Source: Symsagittifera roscoffensis
Taxonomy: Eukaryota; Xenacoelomorpha; Acoela; Convolutidae
Length of the DNA stretch: 64,000 bases
Direction: 5' to 3'
Assembly: GCF_963678635.1 (NCBI RefSeq)
Contig: NC_087063.1
Span: 6,234,386 to 6,298,385, forward strand
This document shows, piece by piece, positions 24,331 through 36,370 of the stretch (its first letter is position 1; every line of letters starts with the position of its first letter). The position numbers and the translations under genes are program-made. The notes under the pieces were generated by a model that worked only from the letters and a program-made list of their open reading frames with translations, did no database searches and was not told where the DNA came from.

Positions 24331-25299
24331 GCATCTGCGTATCAGTCTTCAGTCCTTTTTTAACCCCCTGTTCTCTTTTTTATCAGGAGGCCGACATTTG
24401 TGTTTTATTGATTTCTATTATAAAAGAATCAATGTTTAGTTTAACTGGGGGAACTCATTTTTTTCTTTTGATTTAGACACCTTAACAGTCATAACAGTGG
24501 GGGATTCATTTGTTCTCAAAGCCAAAACAATGCGCCTACTCAGCCTAATTTTAACTTTCCCTGATAATCCGTTAAACTTTAATAACCGTTTTTTTCTCTA
24601 GTGTAATAAAACTGAAAGAAAAAAAACTATCAGTTAAGAAATCAAAAAACAAAAATTTGGATTTGACTTTTAAAGTTTTGAGTTCGGTCGTTTAGTTAAA
24701 ATCAGATTCAACTTAAAATCGTTTAAGTTTAAACGCGTTCTGATGTTTCAGTATAAATCAACTAATTTTCGAGCTTGAAAGAACTTAGAATATAAAAGAG
24801 TCCACCCAAATGGATTCTTTCATTGAACTGCCGCTTGATATTAAAACAAAATATCAAACAATTTTTATCGCATTTTGCAAAAACGCTTTAGAGGTTTAAG
24901 ACAATAGAGGTTTTTTCAAAAATGCCATGAGTGTTGCTTGATATCTTTTTTTAATGCACAATCCAAGTGACCATTTAATGATATAATCCATTTGAGTGTT
25001 CAAAGTTAAAATCCTTTTTAATTTAATATTTGATCGGATTTCAACTGAACGACTTAACTTAAAACTTTAAAAATCGAATCGAAATTTCTATTTTTTTTCA
25101 ATGTCTTAACGGATTGTTTTTAGTCTTTTAGTTTTTTTTTCAGTTTGAGAGAAGGCAAGAAAATTGATAAAGTTTAGTAAAGCAAAAATAATTGCATATT
25201 GCAAAAGTGCTGTTTTTTAAAACAAATTCTTTCAACAAAAAAAATCATCTTAGAGGAACTAATTTTTTTTAGTTGATCAAAGGACGTCAGTCTTTATCA

Positions 25300-27026
25300 G
25301 AAAATATTGAAAAGTGAGTCAAAAACTTGTAATTGAACCTCGAAAAAGAACTGAATAAAAATTCAATCCAAGTAATGTCCCATTTTTGATAATCCGAACG
25401 AGAATGATTGTCCCATTTTTGATAGTCAGAGCAAGAACAAATATATCATAGCAAAACCTTCAGTTTTTGTCTGACCTCTCAATGTGTTTCAAGTATCTTT
25501 GAGGTAAAACGAGTTAAATCATAAGTCGAAATTTGTTTGTTAGATTCGCAATGGAGTTCAACTACTCAAACTGGTATGATTTTTGTGCAATTAAGATTAG
25601 ATTAGTCAATTTTGTTGCTTCCTCAGAATGGACTTTTAATGTTGATTTGTCACTGCTTACGCTATGCAAGCTTGCAGATTTATAATAAAGGTGAGATTTG
25701 ATTTCGTGAATTTTTTTTTTTTCATTTTTCAATCGCTTGTTAAATTTACATGGAAAATAAAACTAATTTCCATTCGTTGACTAATATAAAACCGGGTTCC
25801 AATTCAAACGGATGCAATCAGGTACCACACAAATAACGGAGATATTCTCAGGCGCAAAAGGCCGAATGCGAGAAAATTCTAACTCAATCAACTCTTTAAA
25901 TTTGTCCTTTCAAAACTGACTAATAATACTGTTCCAATTACTTTTGAAAAAAGTGAGTAACGGAATCGTCTTGCTTGTGGTAATTTTTTGTTTCGCCACG
26001 TAGTAGTGCTTATAAACTAGCCACTCTTGGCAGATTTTTTATACCGTCTGAAAATTATTGTTTTCTTGAACTCAAACTTGAAGAAGATTTTATCTGTGAT
26101 TGTTTATCGTAAGAGTATGAGTGTTCAAAGATTACCAAATTGACTAATTTGGGACAATTTACGCGCAATTTTTTTGTGCTTCTAACGCGTAGGCGGCGAC
26201 TTAATACGACTTAGGAGTCATTTCAAAATGATTGGTCTCTTGGCATTTATTTTTATCAGTAAATTTCTCTATGTTAAACATAACAAGTTGTAGTTATAAT
26301 TTTTTTTCTTAAACTGCACTTTTAAAATAAAGCATTATCCATAGACGTTAAAAAGCAGTCGGAGCATTCAGAGCATCGCTCTCATACGACTAATTTTGGT
26401 TCTTTCCAATACATTTTTGAAAAATGATCTCTGATCGGTTGACAAAAATTTTCGCGTATTCGGTTCTTTGCGCACGAGGAATTCCCTCTTAATTACATTG
26501 TAAAATATCAAAGTTTGATCATTGAAGCCCTTTGAATCATGAGTTAGCTTCACAAAAGTTTTTCGTTGCAAAATTTGTCTAAGTTTTATGACAATTCGTT
26601 TCGATTTATTGTATTTTTCAGAAAAATTTTATCGACAGATTCCTGAGAATAAGCGTGAGAGTACTATGTAATTAGGCGTAATATTGCCTGGAAAGAAACA
26701 GCTGCTTGTTTTTGTTTTTGCTTAACTCTTTCAAAATAAAACTGTAATTTTGTCGTTTGTGTATTTAATACGCATGAACATAATAGCCGTTCCTTTATCA
26801 ATAAGAGAGTTATGGTTATTTTAATAACACAAATGATCTCCAGGAGAAATCAAATCTCCAGGAGAAATCACTCCGAGAATCGATAAAATTTTTAAAAAGA
26901 GTTTAAGCCTTCATTAGTTGTTTAAGTTAAAAGAAATGGCAAGCAAGTCCCTCAAACACCTTGTTTGTAAATTTTGATTTAATTGAAGTTCAGATTGTTT
27001 TGTACCCGTTACTAATTTTTATCTAA

Positions 27027-27068
<42 letters not shown>

Positions 27069-27110
27069 CTCTTCCACTCTCTCTATCTGATTTCAACATG
27101 ACAATGCCGG
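25300..27110 (+). repeat. Segmental repeat copy 2
   Basis: It shares ordered blocks with copy 1 (13,193-15,700), including 'gaacctcgaaa', 'cgaacgagaatg', the 'gcttacgctatgcaagcttgc' region, the family-P arm (about 26,020-26,400, ending 'gagcattcagagcat') and 'gcaagcaagtccctc' to 'catgacaatgccgg'. A CT microsatellite has expanded inside it at 27,036-27,066 compared with copy 1. Confidence 0.6.
27036..27066. repeat. (CT)n microsatellite
   Basis: Uninterrupted CT dinucleotides, about 15 units, with further interrupted CT-rich sequence on both sides. Confidence 0.95.
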
Positions 27111-27189
27111 ATTATAGTAGATTTGATATTCTGCAACTCAAATCTTTTAGATTTTACTGAAGAAAGAATAAGCCCAAAATTGATAAGCA

Positions 27190-27860
27190 GAAAGGATGAT
27201 ACTGAAAACTAACCGAAAAATTTACAGCTAAAACAAACTCAAACACTCTAAAAAACAAAGATAAGAAACCAAAAACCTCTAGTAATCAACGAACAAAAAT
27301 TGACATGTGCAAAAAATAGGGTTACGTCAATTTGCTTTTTGTCTCTAATTGTTCTCAATAACTACAAAATGTGAGTTCCCACTAATTTAATTTCGATTTT
27401 TTGCAACTTTGTTATTAACATTTTAACAACGGAAAATTTTTGACATGATGTATAAATCGTATTTGAATAAGCTATGAATAAAAATACTTTTAAACACACT
27501 GCACACTTTCTAATGCAGCGAGCAATATTAGCCATTAGAAGGTGTGCAGTGTATTTAAAATTATTTTTATTCTCAGCGTATTCAGATACAATTGATACAT
27601 CAGAACACAAACTTTCCGTCGGTAATGTTTCATTAACAAAATCGCGAAAAATAAAAAATAAATTAGTGAGTGCATTATTATAGTTATTGGGAACAATTAG
27701 AGACGAAAAGCAAGTTGACGTAACCCTAATTTTTCGCTCGTTTTTTCGCACATCTTAATTTTTGCTCGTTGATTACTATAGGTTCTTGGTTGTTGATCTT
27801 TGTTTTTCTAACGTGTTTGAGTTCGTTTTAGCTATTAATTTTTGGCTGGCTTACACCTAA
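27190..27860. repeat. Giant palindrome (inverted repeat, arms about 330 bp, centre near 27,527)
   Basis: The left arm is mirrored by the right arm almost to the centre. Outer pair: 'gctaaaacaaactcaaacac' (27,229) against 'gtgtttgagttcgttttagc' (27,812). Next: 'tagtaatcaacgaacaaaaa' against 'tttttgctcgttgattacta'. Next: 'tagggttacgtcaatttgct' against 'agcaagttgacgtaacccta'. Inner: 'aaacacactgcacactttct' against 'agaaggtgtgcagtgtattt'. Frames on opposite strands (27,474-27,683 plus and 27,362-27,751 minus) encode similar peptides only because the DNA is palindromic. Diverged single arms recur near 31,940, 32,590 and 33,470. Confidence 0.88.
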
Positions 27861-27864
27861 TTAA

Positions 27865-28475
27865 ATATTACTCTAACCTATTTTGTCAAGAACCGATTGA
27901 TAACAATGAATTATTTCAGCTAGTGTTTTTACTTCATTTGTAGGGCAAAAAAAGCAAGGTTTTGTATGAATATAGAAAAACTTACGCGCTTCTGGATGGG
28001 AAACTAAATATTCAATTTGATGTTTTTAATCTTTGTAATTGCAAAACCTTTATGTAATTACATTCAAATTAGGGATAATTCATGAGCGTCATTGCAAATA
28101 GCGCTAGGACTTGATTGACTGCGCCCCAAATATTATTTTTAAAAATTAAAATAATTCAAACTAAAACCAACGAGAAGATCTGAAAAAATAGCAAACATTT
28201 GAACAACTCTGCAAACCAATTTTTCAGTTAAATAAATTTTAACTTTTTTTCTTATTGTCGGTCAGTTTTTTTTCTATTGTTTTCAAGCAAGTTTCTTATA
28301 TTTAGCGAGGAGAAAGTTTGATGCAATTACAAAGTTGTGAAAACCGATGCTGCGATTTTTCATTTGCATCTCATCTTAATCGATTATCAAGAGAGGAAAA
28401 GATTGCTTGGGTATCAACCTGGGTCGAGGTGCCTACTTTATAATTCGACTTTCAAAGTCAAGCACTGAAAAAAAA
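27865..28475. other. AT-rich non-coding stretch
   Basis: I see no gene, repeat or RNA feature that I can support here. Confidence 0.4.
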
Positions 28476-28479
28476 TAGT

Positions 28480-28968
28480 CGATTCAGGGTTTTGGGTCAA
28501 ACAAATTCGAAACATACCTCTAGCGTGGTCGAAACATACCACGAGAACGGTCAAAACATACCTCGAGCACGGTCGATTGTACCAGGTAATTCGGAGTTAA
28601 AAGGAAAAGTTTCTTTCAAAATTCAAATTAATTTTCTCGCATTTTTCTATTCAAATTGTAAACCAGTATTCCAGAAAATAGAAAGGTAGCTTAAAAATAT
28701 TTCGTCCCTACGAAACTTTTAAATTGCAAATAAACCTAATCATTTCATTTTTATAGAAAGAAGGATCATAAGAGATACCCGAAAAGATTGTAATGTTTAA
28801 ATTTGGATACTCATTTTGTTTCAAAATCAAAACATACCCGAAATCGGTCAGGCATGGTTAAAACAGATTTTACTTTGGTCGAAGATAGTCGAAACAAACC
28901 AACTTTTGGTCGAGATGGTCGAAAGATAAAGTGAGCACCGCGTTCCGGCAAATCAAAACCCTGATTAT
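28480..28968. repeat. Foldback-type element with 'GGTCGA' clusters (family G)
   Basis: The ends are short inverted repeats ('gattcagggtttt' at 28,481; 'aaaaccctgattatt' at 28,955). The left side has a 22-bp tandem repeat of about 3.5 units from 28,508 (unit begins 'cgaaacatacc' and ends 'ggt'). The right side has spaced 'tggtcga' motifs (28,887-28,922). No transposase frame is present. A related block with the motif on the opposite strand is at 34,440-34,640. Confidence 0.65.
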
Positions 28969-29409
28969 TACGCCAGTGATTTATTACGTCTCCAAAATTT
29001 TCTGTTAAAAAATCAACAAGACATAAATACGACCAAGTAGCTTGCTTGATTTCAATTCGGAACAAATTTGTGCGTAGAAAAATTTCTTGTTACGCTTCTA
29101 ACATTATAGATGAAACTTTTTAAATTTTCAACGAGCAATTTACGTAGGTTTAGTGTAGAGTTGGGATGGTTGTCTGGAAAGGTTTTCCCAAATTAAGAAC
29201 ACCCTTTTGGGAAAACGCTTGCGAACAATTTTTCTTAACAGAAAATGCAACAGGAGCTTAAACATTTTTTGTGAAAGTGGGATCAACAAACGTATGATAT
29301 CAAACTGATAACGCAGCAGCTTATAGGTTATCATAACTTATCATTAACGAAAGAGTTTTTTCAGTTTATGAAAGTAAGAAAAATAACAGAGGAAATGTGT
29401 TGTTTTTTT

Positions 29410-29580
29410 TGCAGCCACGGACGCTTAACAAAGCAGTGAGAAGATACTATGAAACTTTTAATGCTACAGATTGTGATTATAACATAAATGAAATAAATGA
29501 ACAATTTTTAGCACTTTTGGCAAGTTAAGTTTTTGAAGTTCCTAATGATAAACTAACGCTAGCAAGCTCGAAAGCGTAAT
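29410..29580 (-). repeat. Fragment of SINE family M (5' part)
   Basis: 'ctatgaaacttttaatgcta' to 'gattgtgattata' and 'gctagcaagctcg' match the outer part of the SINE copies at 50,575-50,720 and 60,045-60,130 in the same orientation. The tRNA-like part is missing. Confidence 0.55.
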
Positions 29581-31620
29581 AATTAAATGGGATGGTAGAT
29601 TAAAGAATTTTTGTAACATTTGTTTGAATTATTTTGCAGAAAAGATATAAGCTAACTTGATAAGAGACTCAAAACTAATTTCGCCTTGCTCATACTCAAA
29701 GTTTTGTATTGCAATACGTGTTTTTTCAGGTAAAGCAAACTGAATGACCTAAAAAAGAATCACCAAAGACTACAAATAGCTGAAATGCTGCTCAATTGAG
29801 CATGAAGACAATTGGTCGCAAGCGACATTTCATTGCAATAATAAAAAGCAAACATCAGTTGCGAGGCGATTTAATCAGCAATCTTTGCTGAGTAGTTAAT
29901 CAAAACATTAAACTTTAAGTCCTCTACGCAGTCATTTGTTGGCATTTGGTTGCAGTGTATTGCTGAATCAATTGATTCCAAAGTGGTTAATCAATTAATT
30001 TGGTAAAATTCTCTGCGTCTAATTGTCTTTATACTGAATGATTTGTCGCCTGCATCCACATGACGCTTGCGACGGATTGTCGCTACACTCTGAATTGAGA
30101 CCAAACATAAAAAATTGCACCGTATACATCGAAATAAGCAGAGAAAAACATATTTGAAGTCTGAAAATTTCCCACTAATAGTGAAACACTTTTTAAATGA
30201 AAATTCACGGAAAAATGGCTGAATCTTCTTTTGTCATCACTTCTAAGTTTTAACATATCCTATTTTGCAGCACCATTGCTTTAAGAAGAGAACTTTAAGT
30301 GTTCGCCTTTAACAAATAGCGCAACAAAAAATCCGCAAGAAGTATTCAGATATATATATATATATATTTTTTAATACATATTCCAGATCAATCAAACCTT
30401 TTTTTGATTAACGAACGATACTATAATAAAATAAACAATAACATTTTTATCCCAAGCTTACAAGAAGGTAAACTAAATTGGTCAATTTAAAAAACTCAAA
30501 AGCTAATCAAGTTGTTTTCTGCATACAAGACAGCTCCTATTAAGGCAAAGCAGTAAATGTTTTGTCTGTTTTTTTAACTAATATTTAAGAAAATACTTTT
30601 AGAAAAAGAAAGATGATAATTGACAGAAAAGATCAAAAAACTCAAAATTTTTGAGTTCAGTACACATTTGTTTTTTATCATTGGTAAAACAAAGAGATCA
30701 TAACATTGAATTGCCGCTTGAGCTGTGCATTAAGAGAAAATAGCAAACAAAATTCATCGCATAATGCTAAAAATGTTTATAGTTAAAAACAACTTTAATT
30801 GACAACTAAATGTCACAGATGCTTTATCTCTTTAGTTTTGAGCAAAGGACATCAATATTTGTCAGAAACCATACAAACTTGTGTGAAAAAGGTCTAATTG
30901 AACCTGGAAATGGGTCAAATAAAAAAATCCCTCCAACTTTTGTCACATCATTGATAATCAGAAACAGGATGTTTGCCCAATTTTGAGAGAGTCAGAACGG
31001 GAACGTTTGTATCTTAGCATAACCTTGAGTTTCTTTTCTGACCTTTTAATTTGTTTCAGATAGATTTGAGGCCACAAAACACTTCAGTAAAATCATGATT
31101 AAAAATAAATTCGATATACTCCCAACTGGATTCAACAACGCCAATTGATATGTTTTTCGTGCATTTCTGATTAGATGAAAGTAGTTACGTTGCTTCATTC
31201 AGAATGGTTTTTGAGTGCAGATATTCTCACTGTTCGGATTCGGAGTAAGGGTGCGCATGATTTTCGTAAAAGTTTGCAATTTTTCAGTTTTCAAACGCTC
31301 GTTTCGATAACAAGAAGTTGAAACTAATTTTGCACTGTTGACTTCAACAACCAGTTTGAACTATTTTTAATCACGTACGCTATTGAAACCCTCCATGTCG
31401 TAACTTGCCTTCCAAATTTATTTTAAACGATGTTTGTCCCAGCTTTTTGAAAACTGTTTCGAACTGTTTTAATTTTTCAGAAAACTGTGTTATCATATTT
31501 TTTCTAATGAAGTTGAGATAACTATTCAGAAAAATACATTAGTGTCTATAATGAGAAGAAAGCGGCTGCTGTTTTTCTTTAATCTATAAAATTCAAACTC
31601 CATTTTTTAATCTTTGCATC
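29580..31620 (+). repeat. Segmental repeat copy 3, uninterrupted (empty-site relative of the retrotransposon locus)
   Basis: It matches 6,040-6,641 and then 13,193-14,430 or further in order, with no LTR element between. The TTGTCGC inverted-repeat block is at about 29,800-30,110. The join corresponding to the retrotransposon insertion falls near 30,170-30,230. A (TA)n run at 30,351-30,367 is specific to this copy. Confidence 0.58.
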
Positions 31621-31939
31621 ATATCTAAGTACACTAAATTATAACAAATGACAAGTAGCTCCATTTTTTTGTGTTTTTCAGACTTGTGGTAATTTGTGCT
31701 TTTTTAACAATGAAATCATAGAAATTGTGAAAATGGTATCGAAATTTTCCGGCGAAAACTGTTATAGATGTTTCCATTATCAAAAACGTCTCGAATAAAT
31801 CACACTGAGAACCAAAATATTATCTTAAAAAAATTCAAGCCATCCTTAGTCAATTGATGTATGGCACGCACAAGTATGGCCTTAAATATGTCAGTGACAA
31901 GAATGAAACAGAGTAAATATAAAAACTATGAACTAAATT

Positions 31940-34240
31940 TTAGCTCAAAACACTCAAGACAAACAAGGAACAACAACGAGAAATCTCTAGTCGACAGCGA
32001 GCATAAACCAAAACTAAGCTCACAAAACTAAAGATTAAATCATTTTGTTTTTGTCTCTATTAGTTGTTGAAAGCTTAAAAAATGTTATGTTCAGAAAAAA
32101 TAATTGTTGACTTTTGGAAATTATGTTTTTGTTCAGACTTTTGAAAAAAATTACGAATTATTTGCGCTCGGAATGTGTTTTTTTTCTTACTCCTTAAATT
32201 TCAATTGAGATCAATTTATTTTTTAACTGGCCATTTTTAAACAGAATTTATTACATTATCTGAGATTCAGTAATCCAGCTCAAAATTAAAAATATAATTA
32301 CCGGTAATATTTTGAACGTTATCGCGGTTTGAAAATTGCCAATTTGGCTAGTTTGTGACAATAAACGCGCGAGACATTTGGTACTATTATCGCGTAACCG
32401 GCTTTATCATCCACTCAAAAATTGTTCCAAATTTAATTGAGGTAAATAATTAATGTTAAATGTTTAATTGTTACAAAATCAAATTAGACAAAATATTTTG
32501 TGTTATTTTTAGGCTATTAGACGCTAAGAACGTCCCTTTGTAATTGGCATAGCGTGTTTGGGGAAATTTTTTAAAAAAGCAAAAAAACTTGTTCAAGGAG
32601 AAAAACGATACTGAAAGCTAGCTAAAACTAATCAAAAAAAACTAGCTCGAAGAACTCCAGAAAAACAATGAATATAATCAACAAGCAAAAATGAGCGTAC
32701 AAAACCGAGCAAAAAAATAAATCCGAATAAGCTGTGAAAAAAAAAAGATTTCTAAACACTGCACAATTTTCTTTTGCAATCAGAAATAATAATTATGATT
32801 TCTGCACCTAGTTATCCTGATTATTTGATTCTGCTTGTGCAAGTCTTGAAAATCATTGGTTTAAACTTATACTGGTTATACTGGGTACTTATACAAAGGT
32901 ACGATTACGACTAAGTTAAAAATAAACTGATCAAGATAGCTCATGATTTCGAGACCAACCCATCCATCCGAGAACACACAAGTTTTGATTGCCTTTTTTT
33001 GCATAAAGTGAGTTTTTATGATCAATGTACGTATGAATTTTGTATGTAATGCAACTCCAAACAAAAAGCTTCTTTGTGTTTAACATTCAGTTAAATATTG
33101 TGCAGAAAAAAATCAAATTCTCGGATACAGTTTTGAAAATTTTGGCAATCTCCACAAATTTCTCATCTTGTTGCGTTACTTCTAGACTCCTCCTATTTTC
33201 AATTGCTTGATGTTTGATATCTTTTTCAACAGATTTATGATCTCATGAAACTTTTCATCTTGTTGTATTCTAGATGTCTCGTATTTTCCAATTGCTTGAT
33301 ATTTGTTATCTTTTTTTATTCATTAAATTTACGATCTCCTCAAACTTTTTATCTTGTTGCATTCTAGATTCCACGTATTTTCCAAATGCTTGATATTTGC
33401 TTTCTTTTTCTATTCAAGAGGTTCGATATTTTAAGCAACGCAAAATTCTTAATTTTTTACTGAGAAAAGAATAACCTAGATTTGAAAGGAGAAAGGATGA
33501 TACAGAAAACTAGCTAAAAACAAATAGTTCAATCACTTTAGAAAAAAAAGAACAACAATGACAAAATTTTAGTAATCAACGAGCAAAAATCAAAATGTGC
33601 CTAAAAAACGAGTGAAAAAAATAGTTTGTTTTTGTTTTTTGTTTCTATTTGTTGAAAAAAGTTCATACTAACTTAATGTTGATTTTTTCAGCAAATTTAT
33701 TATTGTGTTTTCGGATAAAAAGTGGATTACTTATTATTGGAATGGGTGTTTTCGTGACCAATTTTGACTTTTTAATAAGCAACTTTGAACGAATTTTTTA
33801 CACCATTTTAAAACCAGTCGTGACCTGAGCTTAAATTAAAAGTAATATTTACCGTTGTTTGTTTTTTGAAACGTTATAGAGGTGTGAAAAATAACAATTT
33901 AGCTAAGTTGGGACACTTAAAGAGCAAAATTTTTGCTGCATATAATGCATTTTACTGCTCTCATGAAGCGTTCCAAAGTCAATGAAGTCAAAATTTAAGT
34001 TGAAGTGTTCTAAGTGAGACAAAAAAATTAGTTTTATTAATAGATGTTTAGATGCTAAGGAAATAATTTCGTACTTGGCAAAGTGCGTTGGGTCATTTTT
34101 CTATTTTCGTTCAAAAATTCGGTCAACTTTTTTTTCAAGTTTTCAAAAAAATGTTTCAAAGATGTCGAAGGCAGTCCGAAGATTCAGGGCTTCACCAACA
34201 TACGAGCAGTCTAGTTGAATTTTTATCAACAAACCAATCC
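31940..34240 (+). repeat. Cluster of palindrome-family and family-P arms with a 93-bp tandem repeat
   Basis: Single arms of the 27.5-kb palindrome family occur near 31,940-32,070, 32,590-32,780 and 33,470-33,660 ('aaaggatgatac.gaaaactagctaaa'). Family-P arms occur near 32,220-32,560 and 33,760-34,230 (ending 'gaagattcagggcttc' and 'acgagcagtct'). Between them, 33,150-33,425 is a tandem repeat of about 93 bp, with 'atcttgttg' at 33,165, 33,257 and 33,351. No gene is recognised. Confidence 0.6.
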
Positions 34241-34439
34241 TAATTTTGACTAACAAGCATTTCTGAATAAATTGTGGAAAAAAAAATCTTTCAAACGCAC
34301 TGCACATGTTTTAAAGCAGTGGGAACATTACTCTCTGTTTTCGCGTGTAGATATAAAGATTCTTTGATTCAACATGAGTAAAACTCTCCAAAAAGGCGAT
34401 GCAAGGTGCACACTGGGCTGCCGATTACGATCTTGGTCA

Positions 34440-34640
34440 AAATGCTTACTTTAAGTTGCGGCCTTCTCGACTGAAATTCGGTGTGTGTTTCGCTTTTTCG
34501 GCTGAAAAAAAAACAAAAAAAATTCCCTGGAAGTGCTCGACCCAAGGATAATTTGTTTCGACTGTCTCGGCTGAAAAACAATGTGTTCGGCTTTGCTCGA
34601 CCGAATCATGATATGTTCCGACCATCTCGACCCAACACGC
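34440..34640 (-). repeat. Block of clustered 'GGTCGA' motifs (family G relative)
   Basis: Read on the minus strand, 'ggtcgagatggtcggaaca' (34,632-34,614) and repeated 'gtcgagca', 'cagtcgaaac' and 'cagtcgagaag' resemble the right part of 28,480-28,968. No open frame with family features is present. Confidence 0.5.
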
Positions 34641-34644
34641 AATC

Positions 34645-36285
34645 TCGTTTAATATGAATCATCCAAAACTAATCGTTATTTTTGAGTGATATTCCTAGGA
34701 ACATTTTTAAAATCAAAATAAATGTATTGAATCTTTGTTATTCGCAATCAATCTGATTTTCTGAGTAATTCTATTCAGGGTTTTAAAAGTCGCTTGCTTA
34801 GGCTCTATATTTACGAAGTTTTTTACTTGGTTGAAAATAACAAGGATAGCCGGTTGATGTGCAAATAGCATAATGTTCACATCACATTTGTGAAAAAAAA
34901 CTACATAATTTTTTTTTGAATTTTAAGTATTTTTAGATGTGTGGTTTGTTGCGAAGGTGTAGAGCGTAAGTTCATAGAACAAAATCGTCAATAATTGACT
35001 TTGAAAAATGAAAAACAAACCAAAAACAAAGAAAAAATCAGTATTATTTTGGTTTTTCTTTTGCAGTTTTTAAGTGCAAAGCGCTGATTAAAGCTTCCAA
35101 AACTAGTTTGTGGATTAAAACTGGGTTTTTATCACTCAAATTATTTTTATATGAGTTTACTCGTTTGCTTTGATCGCTCGAAATTGGACTGAAAACTCCG
35201 TTCAAACTGAAAATCCCGTTCAGAGAAACTATTATAAAGAAAATTCAATCTCGTTCAATTCAACAGAGAAAAAATTTTAGTATGACATAGCATTCAGCAT
35301 TCGACCAATCATGATAATTTGTGGTAACTGATTTTAGGTGGAAAAAACTAATACACTCAAAGACTAAGTTCATCCCCATTTTCAGTGGTTGGTACAATAA
35401 ATTTGTAATTATCTAATTCAAACTTTAATTACTCCTATTAAGCATTTATTTTCATTGATAAAAATCGTTAAATCGTTGCCGTCTTGTATTCAATATTAGA
35501 AAAAAAGTTTTTGCTACGGCTTTTTAGCAAAACATGAGAAAAAAAACAATTTTCACAACTAATTACGTGCATCTGCAGATACTTAAATGGATGTCAACAT
35601 AGCCCTCAAACAGTTGGCAAGAATTCAATGAACGGGAGGAAACAGAAAAGAAAAACTGACATGTTTTTTTGACGTTTTCAAAGTGAAAAAATATAACAGC
35701 TCTCTGAATTTCAAGAACAAGTTATGATTGACACATTTTTGATAAAAATTAATTCCAATTGAAAAAAAAAACAATCTATATGTAAACTTATTAATCCACT
35801 GGAAAATCTGAAAATTAAATCCATTTTCGAAATTAGAAGTCCATCACGTTTTTCGTGACCTTTATACTTTCGCTGTTCGACAGTGGAGTTTGCCTTCCTT
35901 TTAACAAAGTAAACGAACTGAACTTAAAAGAAATTGAAGAAAGTCAAAACCGCGAAAAAGTTTATTTGAGCCTGAACAATTTTCAAGACTTATCTAAAAA
36001 AATCATCACAACTTATATAACTGAACTACGTTAATAAACTCTTAAACAACCTACAACTAAAACGGCTGACAACATCACCCAACTGACATGATTACTCATC
36101 AACATCATTTTAAAAATTCGCTTGTGCTGCTTTGACGCTTACTTTCGGGTCCTTTTGGCTCTTTTCTGTTATAACTCTGGCAAATGATATTTTAAAAGGA
36201 AAAAACGCTAATAAGGTGGGTGGGCCTATATTGTTACTGGTCTGGATGGTGTATGCTAAAATGAGCAACAGTCGTCAATTTTTGG
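34645..36285. other. AT-rich non-coding stretch
   Basis: No gene is recognised. The part 35,050-35,430 resembles 18,650-19,060. The part near 35,690-35,870 resembles 47,740-47,890 ('aatttataattg', 'aaattccactttcga', 'tttttcg.g' blocks). The last part is the 3' flank of NGDN. Confidence 0.45.
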
Positions 36286-36291
36286 CACTGT

Positions 36292-36297
36292 TTTAAT
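36292..36297 (-). terminator. Probable poly(A) signal of NGDN
   Basis: ATTAAA on the minus strand, about 74 bases after the NGDN stop codon. It is the commonest variant of AATAAA, and I see no AATAAA nearer. Confidence 0.5.
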
Positions 36298-36370
36298 AAA
36301 AAGACATTGCATCAAACTGCTCGAGTTCAAAAACCAACAAAACAAAGTTGAATCTGAGTTAATAAAAAAA

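Noticed and set aside
27362-27751. Overlapping frames on both strands with similar peptides (CAVCLK... and CAVYLK...)
   Set aside because: The similarity comes from the palindromic DNA, not from coding selection. The peptide has no recognised domain.
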